Shown piece after piece: positions 36,961 to 49,000 of a stretch of 64,000 bases of DNA (position 1 is its first letter; every line of letters starts with the position of its first letter). The translations under genes were made by a program, and so were the position numbers. The DNA is taken from assembly GCF_010389155.1 (NCBI RefSeq), contig NC_057767.1:25431723-25495722 (forward strand), given 5' to 3'. The notes under the pieces were generated by a model, which made no database searches, had not been told where the DNA came from, and saw nothing but the letters and a program-made list of their open reading frames with translations. This DNA comes from Erigeron canadensis. Taxonomy: Eukaryota > Streptophyta > Magnoliopsida > Asterales > Asteraceae.

Positions 36961-37150
36961 TGTTAGAGGAGAAATCATAGAGAGAATATGTATTTGATTA
37001 GTAGTCAATCACAATATTAGTGTTTTGACTTTATATGTATTGATTTGGACCAAAAAGTTTTAACAAAATTTTCCTTTTTTATTTTTTTATTTAACGCATC
37101 TAATTTGGTTTGTATTTTATTATATTTTTATTTAATTATTTATCTTAACA
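36961..37150 (-). repeat. 5' LTR of the upstream retroelement
   Basis: 190 bp, bounded inside by the primer-binding site and outside by ...TATCTTAACA in plus orientation. Strongly diverged from its partner, so this insertion is much older than the intron-2 one. Confidence 0.6.
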
Positions 37151-37430
37151 AATTTATATTAGTCAATCAAATAATATTTAAATCGGAGTATGATTAAACA
37201 TAAGAAACATAAGATATGATCTTTATAGACAATTATGAGCCAATAACATCAAATGAGGTATCTATAGACATCTGAGTTAAATGCGTCCAATATTTATTAC
37301 GTGCAATAATCTTGTGATATTTGCATAAAGACTTATGTAATAGTGAACTTTTTACTATTGGTCTTTTATAAGTTACAGCAAACTTTTTTATTGCTAATCA
37401 ATGTCTTTTAATTACTTTTAATATTCACTA

Positions 37431-37611
37431 AGGATAATGATAAATCAACCTAATTGGTGTGCCTAAAGTTGTGCCTAATTGTAGGATGATGACATGTGAA
37501 AAAATCAGGGGGCAATATTAGGAAACAGAAGTAGTGCATTCCACATGTCAACTTCCTAAGGTTTTAGGCATATCTTTAGGCACACTAATTAGGTTGATTA
37601 ATCATTTTCCT
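37431..37611. mobile_element. 181-bp MITE with 7-bp target duplication
   Basis: The ends AGGATAATGATAAATCAACC and, reverse complemented, AGGAAAATGATTAATCAACC are inverted for about 35 bp, continuing CTAATTNGTGTGCCTAAAG. TTCACTA flanks both sides (37,424-37,430 and 37,612-37,618). Superfamily is unclear; a degraded 8- or 9-bp duplication is possible. Confidence 0.7.
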
Positions 37612-37808
37612 TTCACTAAATATTAACCGTAGTTTGCAAAAAATAAACAAATATTAAGTTAGATCAAGTGGCTTGTGTATAATACTAAAAGTTAAAGGTC
37701 ATGAGTTATGACCTTGTATTTGCCTTTTTTTATTTGCTATTTAAAATTGATAAAAAAAAATGACCACTTAGACAAATGATGACGTGTCAAATGAAGTGCC
37801 ACATAAGC

Positions 37809-38960
37809 TGTAACACCCCATCCCAAATATGGAATAGGAGATTACACCAAATGCTAAAAGAATAATAAAATACTAAAAGGTCTCCAACTATGAAAAACAA
37901 AAATACATTCTAGAGTGCAACCGAAAGTTTTCATCCTCAAACGTGGATTCCTTACATAAAAAAAAATAAAAATTTGAAGATGCTAATAAGGAAATGAAAG
38001 CATAAAGTCTAATAATCTTCAAGGTCTTGGGTCACTCTCACTCGTCCGATATCATCCATGATTACCTGCCGCATGGAAAAAGATAAATACGGCTGAGTCA
38101 ATTGCTCAGTGCGCGAATGTTGATAACAATAAACCATAATAATGATATAATGAAATAAGAAAGATGATAAATCGAATCATTTTAATTCCAAAAGTCTCCA
38201 TCAAGTACCACCCTTACCACCAGAATAAAAAATGTTTTAAGGCTGAAGCAAAGAAAAGGTTTAGGATGTTTTATACCGAATATATCTACATATCAAATAT
38301 CAAAGAGCAGACTCCCGGTGCCCAAATATCACAAATCAAAGTTAATACACCAGATGTGCACCTCTGCGTGTATCCAACCCGGAAGGTATGTATGGCACTA
38401 CATCACACATCCGTACAATAATCATATCATATCATAGCCTAGGATGAATCCATACGCCTCCACAAATAATCATAAAGCTCTCCCACGAGCATAATCACAT
38501 ATCACATATCATATAACAAAGGGTGGAGACGACATGGACTAATCACACCGCCACGGATAGTGTCATGCCATTGGTCGCCACAATGATATGCATGTGGTAC
38601 CTCTACAGGTAGTTAACTCGGTAATAATAACTCCAGTCTACAACTAAAGGGTTTCACAAGTTCACGAAAATCCAACCTTACTCCATAAGTATTCTCAAAG
38701 TCCACATGACCAAATTTCTCAAGTACATTTCAAGAAGATCTTTCTCAAATCAAGGTATCGCAACTTATCAAATTCAAAAATAACATTTTAGCACAAGTAA
38801 AAGAGGATCAAATAATGAAGTCACGAAGTATTTGAAGAATAGCAAAGATATATCCAAAATCATTTAAGAGTAACGCTGAAAGAAGAAGTACAGACATCCG
38901 TACCTTAACATGTGATTAAAACTAGCAATGCTCAAACTCCACGACGGTCATCAACAAGAT
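37809..38960 (+). mobile_element. LTR fragment, probably Ty3/gypsy
   Basis: It starts TGTAACACCCCATCCCAAAT, the usual opening of chromovirus-type gypsy LTRs in eudicots. It also contains ACGGCTGAGTCAATTGCTCA, a string I associate with the same LTR class. No internal coding region or second LTR is seen, and the right end is not defined by a matching target duplication. It is a solo or truncated LTR. Confidence 0.5.
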
Positions 38961-39062
38961 CTACATCGAATAAAATAACTAAACTTAACATCTCGCTCTA
39001 AGTGTCTTACATATTATTTCCCCAATATCTCATTTGACGTTACTTAGTATTTTAAAATTCAG

Positions 39063-39116
39063 TTGTTTCTTTTAGTGAAAGAGCCAAGTTTGTTTCTTTT
39101 AGTGAAAGAGCCAAGT
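39063..39116. repeat. 27-bp tandem duplication
   Basis: TTGTTTCTTTTAGTGAAAGA plus seven more bases occurs twice in a row without visible change. Confidence 0.85.
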
Positions 39117-41125
39117 TGGGACTGTCATTGTATAATTATAAAAGCCATTTACACCACGACCTTCAAACACCTAGCAAGGATTCATACTAAAAGTGTACAA
39201 AAAGTTAGTAAGTTACTTATGCATATATGTATGGCCCAGATTTATAATAGAAACCAATTCTATTTATTGTTAAACCAGTTAGTTTAAGAATTTAAGTTCA
39301 CAATTCAGAAACTATATAAATATACGTAAGCATGATAATAAATTAAATAAGAGAATAGTTTAGTCTAGTTCAATACCGATCATCATTGGGGGTAGGACGA
39401 AGTGCACGACCGGTCGATGTCCAATTTTTTAAAGGGCCCTACTTTTTATTTTTTTAATGTATATATTTAAAAAAATATATGTTGTTAACCAAAGCCGTTA
39501 CAAATTTTAACAATTATTCAAAAATTAAACAATAGTACTTAAAAAAAAAGTTCAAGTAACAATTTTATATAACATTTATCATCGTTTTTATATCTTAGTT
39601 TATATAATTATAATTGTTGCATCTATGTTCTGTGCCTTTTTTTTTCTTCTCGGCCGAGATTCATAAATTCTCAGAGACGGCACTGCTGATTATTGACTTT
39701 ATAAAACTTGTTAGTTGACTCATACATAGTTAGGCAGTTTAAAAGTCCCGAGCCATAAAAGTATGTTTCAAACTTCATACACAATATTAATCGTAATTGT
39801 ATGTAAGCTGCTGTACAAAAAAAAACAATACTCAAGGCTGATAACAGTTTCCATGTAATCGTCTTTCTTTACCCAAGTTGTACCCGTACCCATTTCTATG
39901 AACCAATTTTAACAGTCCCTGACTTGGCTCCAAATGGCTCAACGATATTATATAATATAGTAAACCTGACATTATTAAACATCTTATTATTAGTTTAACC
40001 TCCTCTTAACGCTAGCCAACTATTTATCACAAGACTTGAATGACCCCGGCTAACTGGTCAAATGATACATAAAGTTTGATCCTTATCCTTTTTTTTTTAC
40101 AAATCATGCTATTTGAAAAGATGTTGGACTCTTGGGTTATCAAATGATACATAAAGTTTGATCCTTATCTTTTTTTTTATTAGACTTAATCAATTATAAA
40201 TAAAATTAACATTGGAGTTGATGAAGAAAAAGTTCAGTCAAAATACACATTGGGCCGGCCTAAAATCTTACATCTACACTTCGATGTCAGATTTTGCCCA
40301 TTTTCTTTTATTTTCAGTATTATTCGGTTTTGAGACCGAAAAACCGGTACCGGTACCGTATCGGTACAATCGGTACGGTATTCGGTTCTCACTTTGGAAT
40401 GTTTTCGGTTTCGGTACTAGTCGGTTTTGGTACGGTTCCGTACCGATAACCGTCCCTACTTGTCTAGTTGTCTATACATTATTCTTATTGGATGATAGAT
40501 TCAGGTATTTTCGATCATATGACAGTGAATATTTAAAGATATTTTGACCAAACTTGCTTCACTTAAACACCCCTCAGTTAGACTTGCAAATGGTACTAAT
40601 GTATACACCTGTTGCAGGCACGCGTTCGGTTACTTTCAGCCCTAACCTTAACCTGTGGGGTGTGCTTCACTTGCCAACATTTTTTGAGAGCTTGCTATCT
40701 ATTAGTAAAATCACTCGTGTTCGGCTACATTCTTTCCTGGCCATTGTGTTTTAAATGAGCTTGGCACTTCACTAATTATTGGTATGGCCCGAGCATCGTG
40801 GTCTATATCAATTAGATGTTTGAATCTGTTACTACATACCAAATACAAGCAACCCTTGATTCATTTAATTGAAAAAACATACTTTTAGAGTGACATGTTG
40901 AAAGAGGTAATAATACATATATATACACACCCACGAGGAATCCCTGCAAAAGCATATTCAACCAGCCAAGGTTTCTAGGGTCTCACCGTCAAGCAGCGTT
41001 GCAGGGTCGCTAGCTTGAAAGGAAAAATTACTCTACGAGACTAAGGGGTTCTAGATATTTACCTTTTTTTTTTACTTATACATATATCTAACTAAAAATA
41101 CTCATACAGATTGTTTTTTCTTTTG
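39117..41125. other. intergenic with scattered repeats, no gene recognised
   Basis: This contains a direct duplication of TCAAATGATACATAAAGTTT (about 40,059 and 40,139, 80 bp apart). A GGTACCG-rich low-complexity block lies at 40,330-40,460, typical of eroded MITE ends. A GC-richer stretch at 40,930-41,030 is unrecognised. No splice-consistent exon was found. Confidence 0.4.
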
Positions 41126-41837
41126 GTTTTGATGAGATAAATGGTATGCATTTATTTGATGGTCTTTATCAAATGGTCACATCATTAGCAGAGGAAATAG
41201 TTAAAGGTAAATCATGTAATCATAATTAACCTAGCTAGGTCTATCGAACCTATTATTCAAAACACAGATCTGTGTGGGGTGATAGTTGGTTTTATGGATA
41301 AGTTCTCTGCTTTCTAAGTACGTACGATGATACATATTCGCGATGAGGTAGAGACGGATGTCTGGATGAGGTTGAAAACTTAATTATAGGAGATCACTTA
41401 CGTAGGTTGAATCGGATACTTATCGTTATATATGGTGTAACATTTTTCATAGCGTTGAGACATATTAATACGAACAGTATTAAGACTTGGTATCATCAAG
41501 AATAATTTTGATGTTACTCAAGTATGTTGGGGATACGCAATCTCTATTTTCATTGCAATAATTTCATTTTGTACAAATATCTTGAAAGATCGATCTCCAT
41601 TTGCACAAGCTAGCGTTGCATATATGGCTTTCAGGTAGGGATTCTGTTTATCTTTTTCAAGATTTATATGAACAATATATAATTAGAAAGAGCAGACAAT
41701 ACATGGAGATGTGGTTCGAGTCGTTATCTGCTTTGTTGCTCGATGACTTAAAAAAGATTAACATCGCAGATCAGTTTTATGACAAAGTTGAAGAGCTTTT
41801 ATATCGTCATAAGACCTTTACTGATGTGACTGTATAG
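41126..41837 (+). pseudogene. possible relic of an unrecognised multi-exon gene
   Basis: Several stop-free stretches with protein-like composition occur in order: DEINGMHLFDGLYQMVTSLA (about 41,131-41,205, followed by a GGTAAAT donor-like site), LRRLNRILIVIYGVTFFIAL (about 41,390-41,510, one membrane segment), WGYAISIFIAIISFCTNILK (about 41,530-41,635), and an acidic/basic segment ending KTFTDVTV and TAG (41,601-41,837). They lie in different frames and no complete splice model works. I do not recognise the family. It could be a decayed gene fragment or chance. Confidence 0.25.
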
Positions 41838-42907
41838 TAAGTTTTGATTGAATTCTACGTTTATAAAGATAATAGTTTTTAAACACTCTCGTAAATCTAT
41901 TTGCTTGATTAATTCATGATTACGTATAGTATAGGAGAAGACCCAGGGTATTGAAGGCAGTATGCCTCATACCACAGATGAAGTGATGCAGTTTCACACG
42001 CAATCAAATGACTCTCGAACCATTAAGTTTTATAAATCAACCACCAAAAGCATAAGTCTGAAACAATAAAGACTTATCCTATAAGTTAGGAAACAAACTA
42101 AAAGATAGAAACTAAATAAAAATCACAATATACAAATATTTGAAATCAAGAACGAGATAAACTAAAATATCTAGAAATAAGCTATTAAAAAAACACGTCA
42201 ACATTATCGCATACCCGATCCGAATCCTAACGCTGATGCTCCCGTATCAGGAACAACGCCGCCAACCCCGTGTATGGGGTGCAATATAGGATGTGGGAAA
42301 TTTGATGCTGCACGGTGGTGTTTTATTTTCTCAAAAAGAGTTTTGGCATATTACTGAATGAGTGAATGTCACTAAACGGAAATCTCTAGTCTTGAGAGAA
42401 ACACAATATACTGAAATCCTCAGTGTACATTTTAGACACGGCCCATTAAACAAACATCTATGAATACATAAAAGCCGACTACATTTTAAATATGTATAGA
42501 ATTTTGCAATCCGCCCCCCACCCCCCAAAAAAAAAAAATTTTATAAAGGGAATTGTGACCGATTTGGGTTGTCTCTAGGTCCAAAAGAAATTTGTAACAA
42601 ATATTTTACATTTAGAGTCATTGTTCAACTCAATTAGTATGAACAAAAATCAACATGAATAGCACAGGAGTAGGAAACATACAATGGAGGCCCCAGCTTC
42701 TATGAGACAAACAGCATAGAACTTTTAAGACATACATCCTTATAAGCCACAGTCGACTTGTTAAATTTACTTGCAGTTATATCTCACCCAATAATTAACA
42801 AAATAATGTAACATAGAAGCACATGCAAGTAAGGGTGAAATGAACATCTAGTATTAACGGCTCATTTATGTCTAGATTCCTATTAATATACAAAACAACA
42901 AATAAGT
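41838..42907. other. spacer and 3' flank of the CID gene
   Basis: AT-rich, with a C-run/A-run at 42,513-42,538. The last few hundred bases are the presumed 3' UTR of the minus-strand CID gene. No other gene was seen. Confidence 0.4.
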
Positions 42908-43012
42908 TTACTGACGAGGCACAGGCGGTGGTGAAGGCTGATGGTTTTGCCCATAAAAGCCAATACCTGGCGGCCTGTAGTACCCACCATTTGAAGGTTG
43001 TTGTGGATGAGC

Positions 43013-43048
<36 letters not shown>

Positions 43049-46000
43049 AGGAGGTTGATTGGTGGGCCTCATCATTCCCATTGCCATATGTTGTGGCATA
43101 GGTGGTGGTGGAGGTAGGCTGCTAGCAACGTATGGATATGGCATCCCGCCCATCATTAAACCAGAAGATTGAGCAAATTGATTTGCAGGAGAGCTAGTAC
43201 CACCGATGGATTGTGGGGGAGGTGGAAATGATGTTTGAATACTAGTAAAATAACCTGAACTAACATCTGAATTGGTTAAATCTGGTATTGATGTGGGTGT
43301 TTCTAATTTGGGTCTTTTTTCAGGAGGAAATGCGGATGAACTGGAAGTGAATCCAGATGAATTAAATCCGTTACCAACGGAAGCAGCTTCCTCTGCGACT
43401 AAAGACGAGAGAACCGATGAAAGCATTTGTGCAGAGGATGTTGAAGCAGCAAGTTTTGCAGCCATAGCAGCTGCAGCTGCCTTCTTGTTTTCTTCTTCAG
43501 TAGCATGAGTAGTAGTTCCAGTAGGAACTGACTGAGCTGTTCCAGTAGGAACTGACTGAGCTGATGCAGGGTTATCAACACTTGCTGCTTCACTTGGAAG
43601 AGATGGTGATACCACTTTCTTCCTCAAATTTACAGCATGATCAATTTGATGCCGAGCAACCTACAGAATAATCAGTAACTTTAGGGTTACACTTAAAAAC
43701 GAAAATGCTGTATCTGATCCTAAGCCATCATTCAATCATACCAAGCTGCAGCTGAACGCAGCATCGTAAAAACATGTTCACTACTAGCTAAAAACCCTTA
43801 CAACCTCGTTTTAATTGAGACTCTATCCCCAATCCAGATGCGATACCTAATCCACCTCAATTATAGTTTAGTTTCTTTTAGAAAATACTGTTCCATCTTC
43901 TTTATAATCTAGTTAGAAATATTCAGTACCTATAATGTGGAAATAATATAGCAAAAACAAACTATACATACTGTCACACATAATAAACTATTATACGAGG
44001 AATGTCTCACTAGAGGCTGCCTATGACTGATGTGCTCGAAATAGGTTCAAACCTGCCAACAATATTAGGTGAACGTATAGTTTCAGAAGCTTAGAACGAA
44101 CTAAAATAGTTTACAGTATATGTTCATTAAACATACAATCTGTCAAGATATAGCACCAAGTCTATTGTAAAATTAAAACAAAAAGATAATACAAAGTGGC
44201 GAACTAACTGTTTCTTGGCAATTATTCGATAAACATGTTTTTAGCAGCACAATAAGGGACCTAAAGATGTATACGTTCTAAAACTTTGGCATTTCCTTAC
44301 ATTCTATTCTAGCATATGAGAGAGAGAGAAAGAGGATACCTTCAACTGACTTTGAATAACATCCAGTTTCGATTCCTGAAATCAAATTATGATAAATATA
44401 ATAACTTATAGCGTATAAAATTAAATCTCTACGCAATTGTTATCTTCAGTTTCAACCCCAAAATAAGTCTAACTTGAAATTGACATTGTTTTAGCTCTAA
44501 TGGTAATGATATGATGTGTTTAATTAAACAAATCATATTTTATCTATAAATAACAGGTCTACTATAGTTGAGTTTAGGTCGTAAATGTTAACGTACTTTT
44601 CAATTTGTACACGGATGCACATTGTACTTTTTTTGGGTACAATGATGGTCATTAAACTTGCCAATTGTGTATAAAATGGTCATTATGTGACTGGATGACG
44701 TGATCAACAGGCAACAGAATAACCACTTCACAAAAATTTTAATGCTGAATGACCATCTTTGTATATTAAAAAAGTGTAGTGACCATATTTGTACATAAAA
44801 AACGAACAATTTCCGGGAAAATAGAAAACTACAGGCTGATCGGTCATCCGGTCACATAATGAACACCTTTATACAAAACTTGAAAGTTTAATCACCATAA
44901 ATAATTACAATGTGCATCTGCATACATATGGAAAAGCACATTTGCATTCTACAGCCTAGACCCTTGACAATTCTAGTTAGCAAAAGTCATTCAAAACAGG
45001 AGGTTAAATCAAAACTCTGTTTTTGGGGCAGAGGGAGTAATATCAAATCATACTTGATCCTGGAGTGCTTCTTTAAGCTGTGAAACCAATGAGGTTCTAG
45101 TCCTTTCAGCAGTTTCAAGTTGATTGACACAATCTTGAAGTACATTTTCTTGCTCCTGTAGTTCATCTAGTAACGAAGATCCTGGTAAAACTCCTGAACA
45201 ACGCAAAACATAAGCTTTAAGAATATATTTAAGTACATTATATTTAGATCGATTAAAAAACTAAATATAGAAACATCCGCATTACATAAAGCAGTGTATG
45301 TCTATAACTTTTAAAATAGTAGATGCTGCAGAGATAGAATGATTGAAATGGAAAGATGTATGTCATATGTGAGTAACCAAAAAGAACATATCAACCAGGA
45401 ACCAAGAAATTACTGATATGTTGGCTAAGGGACAAAAATGGTATTTCAGCTGAAATATGTCAGATTATGAAATCAGAGACGAAAAATTACTCAACCCATA
45501 TGCAAAAGAGGTATACACACATAAAAACTTGATCATATATCCACAATAACTTACACAGCGATATAACATAAAAAACTCGAGCTTGCAGTGACAGATATAT
45601 ATACAGTAGAAGATAAAGAAAAAAATTCAAAAAACTTGACTGATGTGTCTCTCAAGCATCCTATACAATATTCTTGAATTAAGTTGCAACTAACATAAGA
45701 TTGTTCACTATAGAAGTTAATCTTTAAATATTTGTGGCAAATATTTTCAAGAAAACTTGGACAATATGAAACATTTTTGTCAAAAAATCACAAACTGAAA
45801 GAGCTTCTTTAATAACATTATTTTCGTTTGCATCGAAATGTAATAATGCAGTGAATTACCATCAAGCACGTATCCTGGAAAACCAGACACACCTCCTAGA
45901 TAAAGATACCATAGAGGTCATGATTCTGAATCTCCAAACGCCGCAAATTCAAGAAGTTCGGCGGCATCATACTGATTATATGAGACTAGTGTCTTTAGAG

Positions 46001-49000
46001 TTTAGATAAGCATGTCAATTATGTACTCAGACCTTTATAGATTCGAAAAGAGCTAAGAACAATCAACTATTATATAAAAAGCTTCATTACATCTGGGGCA
46101 GGGAGAAAATAAAAACATAAAATTAGATAGCTGAACACATAACGAAACGTGGGGAAAATGTATCAGCCCGCTACATCTGCGGCGCTTCATGCTATATAAA
46201 CCTAGAGTGCACTTGATGCAGTACTACTCATACTATATAAAGTTTTTAGTTTGTTAAGTTAATACTTTAATTTTCTTAAGTTAGATAACAGAACCCATCA
46301 TCATTGATTTAAAACATAAGTGCTGCTTTGAATAACTTCCACCAGGAAAATATGTAATTAGATACAACCTTTACCTTGACTTGCAATATCTCTCTCCAAA
46401 TCTCCAAATCGCCGAAGTGCACCTTCACAGTTGTTTAAAGCTGTATCTTCACTAGCATTTTCATCATGTAACGAATGGAATGCAGTTATTATCTTTTCTG
46501 GGATACATCCAACAGCCAATTTCTGAATGCCAAGAAGTTACCAATATTGATGTCAAAAGAAGCCAAAGAGATGTCAATATACAATTAAAAAAATACTAAG
46601 CGAATATAGACACTCACGAGTCTCAGCGAGCTGGCATCCCTCTTAGCTATCTTGATAGGGTTAGAAGTCTTTCCATTAGTAGGCAACTGAGGGAGCGGAC
46701 TTTTACCAAGCACTTCGTCTTTCAAGTTCTGACCCCAGGATCCAAATACCCTCCTCTTGTGCCATATGTCAACCTTTCAAAGTAATGAAACCAACAAATA
46801 TTCAAACTGTATGACAGATGCCAAAAATTGCTCCAAAAGGATAGGGCAGCAATATCATAATATTGTTAAAATGTGGTGACAACATATGAAGAATATAGCA
46901 TGCCAAACACAGGTTTATAAAGCCATGAGGACATATGAAGCAAAAGGGTCTGTAGAGTCGAAGCATGAGGCAACAGGCAAAGGTGCACACATCACAAAGA
47001 AACATTTCTTTGTTGCAAATATACTACTAAAATGTACAAAACACTTTTTACTACATTTAACTAAAATACACCTGCCACACCACTAGTCTTATACCCTGAC
47101 ATTCTATATTACTAGGATGCACAGATAATACAAAACCAACAACATAACCAGCCTATTAAAACATAACTATACATCAGAGCTCAAAAGAAAGTACAGGATG
47201 AAACAGGGCTCTCAAGTGTCTCCAAGGCTAAACAAAAAGTCATCACCATTGTTACCATACCCACACAAAAATCACTCTTGCTGCAGTTTCTAGGTTTTAG
47301 TACACATGCAGCATATGGGATCCAAAATGTATGGAGTTTCAATTTCAATTTAATAATTAAAAGCCCAATTTTTTCACTAAAATCGCATGCATCATATGAA
47401 CACAAAAAAAAAAACATACAGGCTTTTAGTAACAAACCAATAATAGAGGCACTTATACGCACCAACACCTCGACCAAAGGCACTAAAGAAGCATCTCCTC
47501 TTGTAATGGAAACGCCTTAAGTATAAGAAGCATTCCAGGGATAGGCCTCACCTCTTATCTCAGTTCAGGCACATCTTTTGAAATATGGGCCAAAAGGGTG
47601 ATGAATAAAGAATCTTTAAACTAATATTAAAACCGAGTATTGGCTATGTCAAGAGGGGCAACTTGAGTCAAATCTGACACCAATCAAAATCTCAGTCAAG
47701 ATATCAGCAACATGTAAATCATCTACCAAAAAGAAGGCCAACATAATGTGAAAATACTGTTGACATTTACTCTTCGCACTAACTATTGATACATCTTGCA
47801 CATGAAACACCCAATTCCTTGGAATGTGCATGGCCTGGATACTTAGGTGAGGTATCTCAATCATATCATATGAGAATTGTCTACTGGAACTTAAGTCGAC
47901 TCAAATGTTGTACAATAGTTTATGCTCCATAGGGAAGTTTACAACCAGAATAGTCCCTTTGAAAGCTAACGCCTACAAGAAATCATAGCACCTTTTCCCC
48001 AAGAGTCCTAGTTATATTTTCCAAAAAACCCTCTAGATGAAACAATTCCATAATGCAATCCAACATACCCATCATCAATATTTCAAGACAATGAAATGTG
48101 ATATTGAATAGTCGATACCCATATCAAGAAAGGTACATGAGCAAATAGTAAATTAAAGAAAAGGCTGGTTTGATAAGCTTTTGAGAAGTCGCCAGTTCTC
48201 CTATGACTTGGTTATGAGAGACAGATCACTCTAAGGATGTCATACAGAATACTTCACTTTATTAGTCAACCAAATTCAAAAAGGTGAGTAGGAGTAAATT
48301 AGCTTGCCGTTCAAAAGAAAAGATCCCTATTCATATAACTTCCAACTAAGAATCCTATTCTATTACAAAGACCATTAAGACCTGTTTAATGACATACTAC
48401 TGATACTAGTATGACTCATCTGGAAAAAAAATACAAAGTAATCTACTAAATATTATCAAAGGCCTAACAGCGTATAACTGTTGGGAATAAGCTAAACCCT
48501 TGGTGCCTAGAATAGTAGAATAGCCCACGAAAACACTCCAAATGGCAGTCCAACCAATTTCAATGAGCCCCCTTATGAAATCATGGATGTTATAGTAAAT
48601 GACATGAAAATCATGAAGTGAAGACGCAAAAAACTAAAAAAAACATATAGAATATAATTGTTAGTTACATGTGTGAATGATTAGCACAAGTTACGTAATT
48701 GATAGCAGCGCTATAAAGGTTAGCAGACTTCATGCGAAATAGCGGCCTTGCTATTATCGGCGCTATTTACCGATGTCGGTGCTATAGCGGTGCAAATACA
48801 GATCACATAGCGGTGCTATAGCGTTTTTCTATCTACTCCTCTCCGTTCCATTTTTAATGTCCTAGTTTGACTTTGTGAGTCTTTTTGTCTCAATTTTGCC
48901 AATAAATATTTTTGTTTGCAGCTTTGCATTATGAACACTTAATATAAAATATATAAATGAATTGAGTTTTAAATGTATTTTACATTGATATAACTTTCAT

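Larger units (their letters stand above)
34383..37150 (-). mobile_element. older gag-only LTR retrotransposon abutting SCYL2
   Basis: The 5' LTR (36,961-37,150, 190 bp) and 3' LTR (34,383-34,570, 188 bp) are diverged but share their inner ends (TAGAGGAGAAATCA then AGAGAGAA). A TGGTATCAGAGC primer-binding site lies at 36,947-36,958 (minus), two bases inside the 5' LTR. A strong polypurine tract, AAGGGAGGAGTAGAGTAT, abuts the 3' LTR start. Possible AATTT target duplications lie at 34,377-34,381 and 37,151-37,155, with one extra T on the left. It has gag-like remnants and no pol. An extra 112-codon frame of unknown origin lies at 34,576-34,914 (minus). Confidence 0.75.

Noticed and set aside
42513..42540. 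C-run followed by A-run as a regulatory signal
   Set aside because: A simple homopolymer junction with no recognisable context; it may also be error-prone in the assembly.
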